Origin: Sporichthya polymorpha DSM 43042
GTDB taxonomy: Bacteria; Actinomycetota; Actinomycetes; Sporichthyales; Sporichthyaceae
DNA: 64,000 bases
Reading direction: 5' to 3'
NCBI RefSeq assembly: GCF_000384115.1
Contig: NZ_KB913029.1
Location: 3,385,057-3,449,056 of the forward strand
The translations under genes were made by a program, and so were the position numbers. Of the stretch, positions 18,458 to 25,855 are shown one piece after another. Position 1 is the first letter of the stretch; each line of letters begins with the position of its first letter. Under the pieces are notes generated by a model that saw only the letters and a list, made by a program, of their open reading frames with translations, was not told the origin of the DNA and made no database searches.

Positions 18458-19027
18458 ATGTTCCGGATCGGCACGACAGCGATCGCGGCCGCCCTGCTGG
18501 TGGCCGGGTCGATCGCTCCCGCGGAGGCGAGTTCGGCCAACGCCACGGCGTCCTGGAAGGCCGGGCCGGCCAACGGCGATGCGTCGACGTTCCACCAGGT
18601 CGACGCGGGCACCGGCGAGATCACGATCTTCCAGCACAACACCCGGCAGGCGGGCACCGTTCACTGCGTCGGCGAGGGCCCGCGGGCCACGCTCGTCGGT
18701 GAGCAGGTGACGAACAGCCCGGCGTCGATGGTGCGGGTCGACTACGTCGACGCGATCATGACCGAGCACCCGATCATCGACGTCATCGTGATGGGTTCGA
18801 ACGGCCGTGTGCTCGGGCACAAGGCCGCGTTCGGGCCGAAGTACTACGAGAGCGGGTCCGTCGAGGTGCCGCTGTTCAAGAAGTCCAAGGCCGGCGAGAC
18901 GGTGCGGGTCCTGACGGGGCTTCAGGTCCACGCGGGCTGCCTGCCGCACCCCTTCGTCCTGGGTCTGGCCGGGTCGCGTCCCCTCGAGGGTGCGCGCGTG
19001 ACCTTCCCGTCGTTCTCGGTCTCGTAG
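18458..19027 (+). CDS. secreted hypothetical protein
   Basis: 189 residues. The ATG at 18458 follows an AGGAGG site; the frame is open 10 codons further up but without such a site. Residues 1-25 are a Sec signal peptide ending AEASSA. The mature part is beta-rich with two Cys residues (VHCVGEG and HAGCLPH) that could pair. It sits between the amidohydrolase (26 nt before) and a cupredoxin (16 nt after), so it is likely exported to the same place. I recognise no family. Confidence 0.75.
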   Translation: MFRIGTTAIAAALLVAGSIAPAEASSANATASWKAGPANGDASTFHQVDAGTGEITIFQHNTRQAGTVHCVGEGPRATLVGEQVTNSPASMVRVDYVDAIMTEHPIIDVIVMGSNGRVLGHKAAFGPKYYESGSVEVPLFKKSKAGETVRVLTGLQVHAGCLPHPFVLGLAGSRPLEGARVTFPSFSVS

Positions 19028-19043
19028 CGGAAAGGGAGACTCC

Positions 19044-19487
19044 ATGAAGAAGACCACCCGTTACGGGGGCCTCGGCGGGGCGTTCTTCCTCGCACTCGGC
19101 CTCGCGACCGTTCCCGGCAACGCCTCGGCCGACCCGATCGAGGACTTCACGACCCAGCCCCACCCGGCCGACACGTTCGCGTCGGGCTGGAGCTACTTCC
19201 CGTCCAACGAGATCCACATCCCGCAGGGCGGCACGTTCAAGTTCGGGAACTACGACGTCGTGCAGGGCATCCCGTCGCACAGCATCGACGAGTACATCCC
19301 CGGCTGCACCGCCCCGCCCTACAAGCCGGGCGCGGGCAAGGACTGCCCGCCCACCCGCTTCAGCAGCGGGCTGGTCGACTGGATGCAGGTCAAGCAGGTG
19401 AACGGCACCGAGAAGCTGCCCAAGGGCAGGTACGAGTTCGTGTGTCAGGTCCACCCGTCCATGCGGGGGACGCTGGTCGTCGAGTAG
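19044..19487 (+). CDS. secreted cupredoxin (plastocyanin/azurin-like copper protein)
   Basis: 147 residues with a Sec signal peptide (1-30, cleavage near ASADP). Type-1 copper ligands fit H79 (in PSHSID) and C134, H137 and M140 in FVCQVHPSM, the canonical C-xx-H-xx-M loop. Two further Cys lie in a YIPGCTAPP...KDCPP insert. Cupredoxins shuttle single electrons outside the membrane. As last gene of the operon it may be the electron partner of the exported amidohydrolase-like protein or of another enzyme. A strong terminator follows. Confidence 0.87.
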   Translation: MKKTTRYGGLGGAFFLALGLATVPGNASADPIEDFTTQPHPADTFASGWSYFPSNEIHIPQGGTFKFGNYDVVQGIPSHSIDEYIPGCTAPPYKPGAGKDCPPTRFSSGLVDWMQVKQVNGTEKLPKGRYEFVCQVHPSMRGTLVVE

Positions 19488-19501
19488 CTCCTCGACCCAG
19501 C

Positions 19502-19538
19502 ACGAAGGGGCGGTAGCGGCCGGCTACCGCCCCTTCGT
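19502..19538. terminator. bidirectional rho-independent-like terminator
   Basis: ACGAAGGGGCGGTAGC pairs over 16 bp with its complement, loop of 5 nt. It lies between convergent genes (cupredoxin and sigma partner). Only a short T-containing tail follows, so it is of the actinobacterial type lacking a long U-run. Confidence 0.75.
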
Positions 19539-19554
19539 TGTGGGCGCGGGCCCC

Positions 19555-20865
19555 TCAGCCCTGAGCGGGTCCCGGCTCGACCTCGGGGTCGGCGGCGACC
19601 CCGGCCAGGGTGTCGCGGTACTTCGCCAGCCAGGCCGCGGCCGCTTCCTGACGCGCGGTGCTCGGACGGTCGGTGGTGTCCGTCGCAGTCATGCGCACCT
19701 CGACGAACGATCCGTCCCCGCGGTCGAGGAACGCGAACAGCGCGGAGTAGGCGGAGGTGTTCGACCCCGCCGTCGGCATCCACTCCCGGGTCTGGATCTG
19801 CACCGTTCGGCCGTCGGCGGTCGTCACCACCGTGCACCCCGACCGCCGCAGCCCGTTCTCGGTCAGCGGCGTGCAGAGGTCCTCCAGTTTGACCGCGCCC
19901 TCGGTGGGTGCCTTGACCCAGATCTCGGCAGCAGCTTCGTAACCGGCCGGAAGGTCGGCCGCAGCCGGTGATCCCGCGCGCAGGATCGCGCCAGGCCGCT
20001 CTCCCCGAACGTTCACGCGGAAGTCTGCTCCCAACGCCTCCATCAGAAGAGTGACGTTCGCGTTCCGGGCCAGAACGACCTCCGCCAGGCTCGGCTCGAT
20101 GGTCAACGAGTTCTCGATACGGGTGTCGGTGACGGCCGTGCGGAGCCCGTCCTCCTGGGCGTCGTACCAGGACTTGACGGCGTTGAGGTGCGCGTCTCGC
20201 TGGGCGGCGGGGATCTCCGGGCCGTCGAGCTTGATCCCGATGAGCTGGTACTTCCCGGAGTCCAGGGCCCGGTAGGCGGCGGCCTCGCCGCGGACCTCCC
20301 CGGTCGTGAGGTCGTGATCGGCCCAGTTCCAGAGATGAAGCGTCGCGCCGTCGGAGGTCGTCATCTCCTCGCACGGCAGCTTGCCGCCGGCGCCGTCACA
20401 GACCTGGTGAAACGCCGAGCGGCTGACGATCTCGGCGTACGCGGTCGCGGCGTAGCCGCCGTCGGGGAGTCCCTCGGCCGCCTTGCTCGTCGGGTCGAGG
20501 CGGACGGTGCCGTCCTTGTTCACCCAGCGGTCGCCGAGGTCCTCCGCGAGGTAGCCGGCGGCGAGGGCGGCGTTGCTCCCGGCGGCCGGGCCGGGCTGGG
20601 TCGGGCCGGGGTCGTCGGCGGTGGTCACAGGGGTGCCGTCGTTGTCGTTCAGGGCGCTGACCGTGGTGATGCCGACGCCGAGGACCGCGACGATCGCGAG
20701 GCCGGAGCCCAGGACCTGGGCGGTCTGGCGTCGGCGGCGGATCCTCCGTCCGGCGGCGACGGCGCGGTGCACGTCGGCGGGGGAGGGGTCGCCCCCGCCG
20801 TGCCCGGCGGCGCGGAGGAGTTCCACGACGCCGTCGTCGTTGTGTGGTGCCAGCGGTCCCGTCAT
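19555..20865 (-). CDS. membrane-anchored protein paired with SigE-family sigma factor
   Basis: 436 residues. A short cytosolic N-terminus with a basic RRIRRRRQ stop-transfer is followed by one transmembrane helix (about 47-70) and a large extracytoplasmic domain with several Cys. Position 3 nt after the sigma gene and this topology suggest an anti-sigma or sigma-associated membrane protein, although no zinc-finger anti-sigma motif (HxxxCxxC) is visible. Similar partners follow SigE-family sigma genes in many actinomycetes. The function is inferred from context. Confidence 0.75.
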   Translation of the reverse strand: MTGPLAPHNDDGVVELLRAAGHGGGDPSPADVHRAVAAGRRIRRRRQTAQVLGSGLAIVAVLGVGITTVSALNDNDGTPVTTADDPGPTQPGPAAGSNAALAAGYLAEDLGDRWVNKDGTVRLDPTSKAAEGLPDGGYAATAYAEIVSRSAFHQVCDGAGGKLPCEEMTTSDGATLHLWNWADHDLTTGEVRGEAAAYRALDSGKYQLIGIKLDGPEIPAAQRDAHLNAVKSWYDAQEDGLRTAVTDTRIENSLTIEPSLAEVVLARNANVTLLMEALGADFRVNVRGERPGAILRAGSPAAADLPAGYEAAAEIWVKAPTEGAVKLEDLCTPLTENGLRRSGCTVVTTADGRTVQIQTREWMPTAGSNTSAYSALFAFLDRGDGSFVEVRMTATDTTDRPSTARQEAAAAWLAKYRDTLAGVAADPEVEPGPAQG

Positions 20866-20868
20866 GGC

Positions 20869-21381
20869 CTACTCACCCGTTCTCGCGTCGGCGGGGACAC
20901 CGGACAGGTGCGCCCGCAGGGACGCCAGGCCCTTGGCGGCCTGGCTCTTGACCGTCCCCGGGGAGATCCCGAGCATCGCGGCGGTCTGCTCGACGTCGAG
21001 GTCCTCGACGTAGCGCAGCACCACGACGGCGCGCTGCCGGCGGGGCAGCGTCGCCAGCGCCGCCAGGACCGCCGGCGTGATGCCGTCGTCGGCGGGCGGA
21101 GTGGCTCGGTCGGGCAGGACGTCGGTCGCACGTTCCCGACGCCACGGCCGCCGCCGCTCGTCGATCGCGGCGTTGACCACGGCGCGGTGGGCGTAGCCCT
21201 CCGGCCCGTCCTCGCGGCGGATCCGGTCCCAGCGCGCGTACACCTGCGCCAACGCCGTCTGGACGATGTCCTCGGCCCGGTGCCAGTCCCCGCACACCAG
21301 GTACGCGACACGCCGCAGCCGGCGCTGCGCACTCAGCACGAACGCCGCGAACTCCGCCTCGGCGTTCCGGTCGGATCCCAC
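20869..21381 (-). CDS. SigE-family ECF RNA polymerase sigma factor
   Basis: 170 residues. Region 2 contains LRRVAYLVCGDWHRAEDIVQTALAQVY in split form, and region 4 has LPRRQRAVVVLRYVEDLDVEQTAAMLGISPGTVKSQ. These match the actinobacterial SigE-like ECF subfamily. It directs a small extracytoplasmic-stress regulon and is cotranscribed with its membrane partner. The start ATG at 21381 is about 22-30 nt from a plausible ECF promoter. Confidence 0.92.
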   Translation of the reverse strand: MGSDRNAEAEFAAFVLSAQRRLRRVAYLVCGDWHRAEDIVQTALAQVYARWDRIRREDGPEGYAHRAVVNAAIDERRRPWRRERATDVLPDRATPPADDGITPAVLAALATLPRRQRAVVVLRYVEDLDVEQTAAMLGISPGTVKSQAAKGLASLRAHLSGVPADARTGE

Positions 21382-21409
21382 CCCGGTGACCCCCTTCGGT
21401 CATCCGTCT

Positions 21410-21435
21410 CTACGGAATGGGTGCCGTCCCAGGTT
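21410..21435 (-). promoter_or_regulatory. ECF-type promoter of the sigma gene
   Basis: On the minus strand AACCT (21435-21431) and CGTAG (21414-21410) are separated by 16 nt. This fits the GGAAC / CGT pattern used by ECF sigma factors and suggests autoregulation. It was found by eye; spacing to the start codon is reasonable. Confidence 0.45.
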
Positions 21436-21474
21436 GCCTTACTCCGCGACTCGTTTCCGGATGGAGTCCTCGCG

Positions 21475-23100
21475 TCACTTCGCCATCGTGAACACGGGAC
21501 CGCTGATCCCGGACTCGGCGGTCTTCTTGTTGCCCTGAAAGTACGCGGTGAACGACAGCTTGCCCTTCACCCGGTTGTTGAAGACCAGGGTCAGGTGTCC
21601 GCGGTGGTCGGTCCGCTGCTTCGTGTAGCCGTCGGTGCGCCACTTCCCCTTGTGCCACTTCCACAGGGTGACGAGGACGGTGGTCGCCTTCTGCGGTTCG
21701 AGGCGAATCTTCACGCGGACGTCGGAGTGCTGGGCGTACTTGTGGACCCCCTTCACGACCTTCTGCTTCCCCTTCATGGCGATCGAGACGCGGCTGGCCA
21801 GCTTGACGTCGACGGTCGCGGACATCCGCGGGAGCAGGTTGGTGTTGCCGAGGAAGTACGCCTGCACGGGGCCGGATGTGGCGCCGGAGATCGTCCGCCG
21901 CGCGACGCCGTTGACCACGGTCGCCTTGCCGAGCGATCGCTCGTTGCCGTACGCCTTCAGGATCAGTTCGACCACCCCGGACTTCACGCCCGGAACGGAC
22001 ACGGTCACGGTGGTCGGCCGGCCGTAGGTGGCCTGCGACGACAACGAGATCGCCGGCGCGGTCCCCGGCATGGTGGCGCTGCGGAAGAGCCGGACGTTCT
22101 CGTTCCTGAAGTCGACGGTGAGCGCGTAGACGCTGGACCCGTCGGGGGAGAACGCCACCGCTCCGGGCACAACGCGTCGGTCGTTCACGGTCTCGCTCCA
22201 CCCGTTGTGGCCGTCCGCGCTGTACCGCTGCCAAAGCATGCCGCCGGTGCCGGCGTGGTACATCCGGACCGTCGTCTCGTAGGCCGCCCCGACGAAGAGC
22301 CGGCTGCCGTCCGGGGAGTAGACCGCGCCCACGGGCGCGTTGTCGGTGAGCTCATGCGCCGGCGCCAGGCTGGGGAGCGTCCGGACGTCGATGTGGCCCC
22401 CGCGCCGCACCGCGACGCGGCTCCCGTCGGGACTCGCCGTCAGGTCCGCGACCTCCCAGGGCGCGAACGTCGGCGAGTACGCCGCCGCCTTGGACACCGT
22501 GCCGTCCGCCGCCGTGGCGTAGCTCGTGACGGTCTCGACCTCGCGGTCCAGTCCGACGACGAGGTGCGTCGCCGTGCCGGACAGTTGCGGCACCGAGGGC
22601 AGGTCGGTCAGTGCCGGAACGGGCGCGGCTTCGCTCGCGAGGTCGATGCTGGCCACCTGATACCGACCGTCCCCGAAGAAGGAGTAGTACATCCGGCCGT
22701 TGCTGAACGCGGTCTCGTGAACCGCCGTGCCCAACTCGTAGCGCGCGGTCTCGGTGGCCGTGGCGACGTCGAGCACGCTGACGGCCCGATTCAGCGTCAC
22801 GTAGACCTTGGTGCCGTCGGAGGACGGGGTCATCGACTGCGGCACGGACTGATCCGCGATGGTCGCGACCTGGGCGCCGTTGCGGTCGAGGACGAGCACC
22901 CGGCGACCCTCGCGGTCACCCACGAAGACGCGATCGCCCGCGGTGGCCAGCGTCGCGGGCGCCTTCACCGCGACCGGCGTCTCCTGGTGCGAAAAGTAGA
23001 ACGTCGGTTGGGCGAGCTCGGCCGCGGCCGCCGGGACGGCAAGTCCGCCCGCCAGCACGGCGAGCGCCGCCACACCCGGAACAAGTACACGAAACCGCAC
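21475..23100 (-). CDS. secreted beta-propeller (WD40/YVTN-like) protein
   Basis: 541 residues. The GTG at 23100 is chosen because it opens a clean Sec signal peptide (VRFRVLVPGVAALAVLAGG). Residues about 30-380 repeat the blade pattern 'SPDGSRLFVGA...VRMYHAG', a YVTN/WD40-like propeller; the C-terminal 170 residues look like two Ig-like domains (KVVKGVHKYAQHSDVRVKIR). Likely a cell-surface binding or scaffold protein. It stands alone behind a hairpin at 23201 and no catalytic motif is visible. Confidence 0.8.
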   Translation of the reverse strand: MRFRVLVPGVAALAVLAGGLAVPAAAAELAQPTFYFSHQETPVAVKAPATLATAGDRVFVGDREGRRVLVLDRNGAQVATIADQSVPQSMTPSSDGTKVYVTLNRAVSVLDVATATETARYELGTAVHETAFSNGRMYYSFFGDGRYQVASIDLASEAAPVPALTDLPSVPQLSGTATHLVVGLDREVETVTSYATAADGTVSKAAAYSPTFAPWEVADLTASPDGSRVAVRRGGHIDVRTLPSLAPAHELTDNAPVGAVYSPDGSRLFVGAAYETTVRMYHAGTGGMLWQRYSADGHNGWSETVNDRRVVPGAVAFSPDGSSVYALTVDFRNENVRLFRSATMPGTAPAISLSSQATYGRPTTVTVSVPGVKSGVVELILKAYGNERSLGKATVVNGVARRTISGATSGPVQAYFLGNTNLLPRMSATVDVKLASRVSIAMKGKQKVVKGVHKYAQHSDVRVKIRLEPQKATTVLVTLWKWHKGKWRTDGYTKQRTDHRGHLTLVFNNRVKGKLSFTAYFQGNKKTAESGISGPVFTMAK

Positions 23101-23200
23101 GTCCCCGACCCCCTGTGACCGACATGTCCATCTTCGGGGGATCCCGTGCGCGCCCTGCTCCTCCGTTCGGTCGGATCCCCCTCCGCCGTCCGGCTCGGCA

Positions 23201-23232
23201 TTGAACAAGGGGTGACGGCACCCCTTGTTCAA
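23201..23232. terminator. hairpin between kinase and propeller genes
   Basis: TTGAACAAGGGGTG and CACCCCTTGTTCAA form a perfect 14-bp stem with loop ACGG. It follows the kinase gene on the minus strand, without a T-run on that side. The GGGGTG...CACCCC core resembles the stems at 11589, 39786 and 58506. Confidence 0.65.
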
Positions 23233-23241
23233 CGGGGGGCG

Positions 23242-24138
23242 TCAGCCCTGGACCGCTTTGGCGACGGCGACGCAGCGGGTCAGCCACTCGTGGGCGTCGA
23301 CGCCGCCGGCGCCTCCTTCCGTGAGGGCCCAGGCGGCGCTGTGGACGACGCGGACGATCACCCAGGCCCGGGCGCGGTTCTCGTCGAACCCGGCGACGTC
23401 GACGAGGGTGTCGAAGCGGCGGCGGACGGCGGCGCGGACCTGGCCCGCGACCTCGTCCCAGCGGTTCGTCAGCATCGGGGCGATCTCGTAGTGGGGGTCG
23501 CCGGAGAGCGGCTTGGGGTCGATGACCAGCCACGGGTCGCGGTCGGCGGCGAGGACGTTCTCGTAGTGCAGATCGGTGTGGATCAGCGTCCCGACGCTCG
23601 CGGGATCGGCGGCAAGATCGGTCCCGAGCGAGATCGCCTGCTCCACCAGCCGCGGCGGCAGGCCGCCCGGCAACGCCCGCAGCTGCTCGGTCCAGCGCAG
23701 CACTTGATCGGGGAGGGTCGCGAACTGCGGGGGAGCGGGGACGTGGATGCGTCCGTACAGCTCGCCGACGATCTCGCACGCCTCGAGCTCCCAACGCTCC
23801 GTCAGATCCTCCGGGCCGGCGCGCTCGAGCAGCAGCGCGAACCGGTGCGGGTCCGCACGGAGCAGTTCCACCGCCCCGGTCCCGCCCCAGTAGCGGAGAG
23901 CGAGGTGTTCGAGCGCGGCCTCCTCGTGCGGGTACCCGACCTTGAGCATGGCGGCGCGGCCGTCCTCGGTCCGGACCGGGACCACCAGCGACAGCCGTCC
24001 GGCGATCGGCGAGCCGTCGACCGCCAACGCCCACTCGCCGAGCAATTCCTCGACCCGTGTCGGCAGCACGGCGAGCCAGTCGTTCCAGGGGTCCGCGCCC
24101 CCGGCGGGGCGCAGCGCGTCGGGGATGTCGAGCGTCAA
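23242..24138 (-). CDS. aminoglycoside/hydroxyurea-type phosphotransferase
   Basis: 298 residues. It has the streptomycin 6-kinase/APH(6) pattern: MLKVGYPHEEAALEHLALRYW in the N-lobe, LIHTDLHYENVLAA as the catalytic loop with Asp, and LVIDPKPLSGDPHYE as the metal-binding segment. Start is probably a TTG at 24138, which overlaps the stop of the upstream MmcQ-like gene (TTGA). Actinomycete chromosomes carry such kinases without known resistance; resistance is not demonstrated. Confidence 0.85.
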   Translation of the reverse strand: MTLDIPDALRPAGGADPWNDWLAVLPTRVEELLGEWALAVDGSPIAGRLSLVVPVRTEDGRAAMLKVGYPHEEAALEHLALRYWGGTGAVELLRADPHRFALLLERAGPEDLTERWELEACEIVGELYGRIHVPAPPQFATLPDQVLRWTEQLRALPGGLPPRLVEQAISLGTDLAADPASVGTLIHTDLHYENVLAADRDPWLVIDPKPLSGDPHYEIAPMLTNRWDEVAGQVRAAVRRRFDTLVDVAGFDENRARAWVIVRVVHSAAWALTEGGAGGVDAHEWLTRCVAVAKAVQG

Positions 24139-24521
24139 CGCTGCAGGTACTGCTCGGCGAGCTTGCGCGGGGCGACGGCGAGCCACCCGTCCTCGACGAC
24201 CTCGCGCAGGAGCTTGACCGGCGTCGACCTCAGGTGCACGAGCACCGCGGGGTAGTTGTCGAAGTGCGGGATCGTGAACAGCGGGCCCGGGTGCGCGGAG
24301 AGCAGCGCCTCCTTCTCGCCGACGTCCGCGGTCGTGACGGCGAGGATGTCGCCGTCCGGCGGAGTCTCGTCACCGAAGCGCTTGAGATCCGCCTTGCTGA
24401 ACGGCCGCTCCCACGCGAAGGCCTTCTTGCCGACGTTCCAGGTCTGGTGCCCGAACCGCAGCCCCTCGGTCACCTCGGGCAGCCGGGCGATGACCTTCTC
24501 GACGTCACGGATGGTCGCCAT
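24135..24521 (-). CDS. MmcQ/YjbR-family protein
   Basis: 128 residues of the YjbR fold: MATIRDVEKVIARLPEVTE at the start, WNVGKKAFAWERPFS and TIPHFDNYPAVLVHL. The family has a DNA-binding-like fold of unclear role. The ATG at 24521 precedes the conserved beginning. It is upstream of and translationally coupled to the aminoglycoside-type kinase gene. Divergent from the DUF427 gene. Confidence 0.87.
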   Translation of the reverse strand: MATIRDVEKVIARLPEVTEGLRFGHQTWNVGKKAFAWERPFSKADLKRFGDETPPDGDILAVTTADVGEKEALLSAHPGPLFTIPHFDNYPAVLVHLRSTPVKLLREVVEDGWLAVAPRKLAEQYLQR

Positions 24522-24584
24522 GGACGGGACGTTATCCCGCGGGCCCGCCGGAATGTCTGGACGGACCCGGGTAGTTGCGTCGGT

Positions 24585-24941
24585 ATGAAGTTGCACCAGA
24601 TCGATGTCGAGCAGTCCACGCGCCATGTCCGGGTCGAGGTCGACGGCGTGGTCGTCGCGGAGTCCCGCCGGCCCCGGATCCTGTCCGAGACCGGCGCGCC
24701 GGCGCGGTACTACCTGCCGCGCGAGGACGTACGGATGGACCTGCTGACTCCCACCGACAGTTCGACGTACTGCCCGTTCAAGGGCGACGCGTCGTATTGG
24801 TCGCTACGGGTGGGGGAACAGACCTACCCGGACATCGTGTGGAGCTACGTAGACCCGAAGCCGGAGCGCGCGGACATTGCAGGCCTCGTGTGCTTCTACA
24901 ACGAGAAGGTCGACCTCTACCTCGACGACGAGCGGCAGTAG
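24585..24941 (+). CDS. DUF427-domain protein
   Basis: 118 residues covering the whole domain: VRVEVDGVVVAES, ARYYLPREDVRMDLL, STYCPFKGDASYWS and the terminal FYNEKVDLYLDDE. The domain is common in actinobacteria, folds as a small beta structure and has no settled function. The ATG at 24585 leaves a short divergent promoter of 63 nt shared with the YjbR-like gene. It ends 3 nt from the convergent SRPBCC gene. Confidence 0.9.
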   Translation: MKLHQIDVEQSTRHVRVEVDGVVVAESRRPRILSETGAPARYYLPREDVRMDLLTPTDSSTYCPFKGDASYWSLRVGEQTYPDIVWSYVDPKPERADIAGLVCFYNEKVDLYLDDERQ

Positions 24942-24944
24942 CCC

Positions 24945-25433
24945 TCAGCCCGCGAGCACCGCCTCGATCTGCCCGACGGCGGAGGACATCCCTTCCTCCA
25001 TGCCCATCTCCAGGCACCAGGTCATGTTCTCGGCGGTCTCGAAGGTGGTCGCGATCGTCATCACGGTCCCGCCGCCGGGGCGCGGGGCGAGGGTCATGCG
25101 CATCGTCATGACGGGCATCGAGCGGTCCGGGGAGAGGTCGTCGGTCGCGAAGCCGTTCTCCCACTCCAGCGAGTGCGGGGCGTCGACGGCGCGCACGATC
25201 CAGTACCCGCAGGACTTGTCGCCCTCCGGCCCGGTCATGAAGTACCGGACGGTCCCGCCGAGCGACAGGTCGTGGTCGACCACGGTCGCCGGATAGGTCG
25301 GCGGGCCCCACCACTGCTCCAGCTGGCGCGGGTCGGCGTACAGCTGCCACACCCGCGGGACGGGGGCGTCGAACTCGGCGGTCAGCGTCATCGTGCGGGT
25401 GGCAGCGTCCTTGGCCACGGAGGTGACGGTCAT
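24945..25433 (-). CDS. SRPBCC (AHSA1-like) domain protein
   Basis: 162 residues. TLTAEFDAPVPRVWQLYADPRQLEQWWGPP is the typical start of an Aha1/START-like domain, ending with the long helix MEEGMSSAVGQIEAVL. The fold binds hydrophobic ligands in a deep cavity. The ATG at 25433 overlaps the stop of the ArsR gene (ATGA). ArsR-SRPBCC pairs are very common and the SRPBCC protein is thought to bind or modify the inducing ligand. Confidence 0.92.
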   Translation of the reverse strand: MTVTSVAKDAATRTMTLTAEFDAPVPRVWQLYADPRQLEQWWGPPTYPATVVDHDLSLGGTVRYFMTGPEGDKSCGYWIVRAVDAPHSLEWENGFATDDLSPDRSMPVMTMRMTLAPRPGGGTVMTIATTFETAENMTWCLEMGMEEGMSSAVGQIEAVLAG

Positions 25434-25792
25434 GTGAAGTCCTCGTCGTCGGGAGAGTTGTCGGGGGAAGGGTCGGCGGCCAGGAGGTCCGCCATCCGGG
25501 CGACGCGGTCGCGCCACACCAGTTCGAGTCGGTCCAGGGCGTCGCGGGCGGCGGCGAGGGCGTCGGGGTTGCCCGCCACCAGGTGCTCGCGGCCGCGTCG
25601 TTGTTTGGTCACCAGGCCCGCCCGCTCCAGCACGGCCACGTGCTTCTGCACGGCGGCGAAGCTCATCGGGTACTCGCGGGCCAGGGCGGAGACGGAGTGG
25701 GATCCGTCCAGGGTGCGGCGCACGATGTCGCGGCGCGTCGCGTCCGCCAGGGCGTGGAAGAGCAGATCCACGTCCGCCCGATCTACAACCAT
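25430..25792 (-). CDS. ArsR-family winged-helix regulator
   Basis: 120 residues. LLFHALADATRRDIVRRTL, then SFAAVQKHVAVLERAGLV as the recognition helix, and the beta wing TKQRRGREHLV. No Cys metal site is visible, which fits the non-metal subgroup associated with SRPBCC proteins. It is first in a two-gene operon. A palindrome covers its own start codon, suggesting direct autorepression. The acidic tail PDNSPDDEDF overlaps the next gene. Confidence 0.92.
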   Translation of the reverse strand: MVVDRADVDLLFHALADATRRDIVRRTLDGSHSVSALAREYPMSFAAVQKHVAVLERAGLVTKQRRGREHLVAGNPDALAAARDALDRLELVWRDRVARMADLLAADPSPDNSPDDEDFT

Positions 25793-25801
25793 ACGGTTGT
25801 A
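25784..25801. promoter_or_regulatory. palindrome overlapping the ArsR start codon
   Basis: TACAACC and GGTTGTA, 7-bp arms with 4 nt between, span the ATG at 25790-25792 of the ArsR gene. The adjoining tatataga is AT-rich. A repressor bound here would block both transcription and the start site; the divergent ligase gene begins 55 nt away. Confidence 0.55.
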
Positions 25802-25855
25802 TATAGACCAGGACCAGCGCCGACGCAAGAGCAGGGCCTTGGATAGCGTGCAGCC

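Noticed and set aside
20188-23118. A plus-strand open frame of 976 codons
   Set aside because: It covers the sigma factor, its partner and the propeller gene on the opposite strand; those have clear families, this has none.
23242-24138. Acquired antibiotic resistance gene
   Set aside because: The kinase fits the APH(6)-type fold, but base composition matches its neighbours and there is no mobile element; such chromosomal kinases are common and resistance is not shown.
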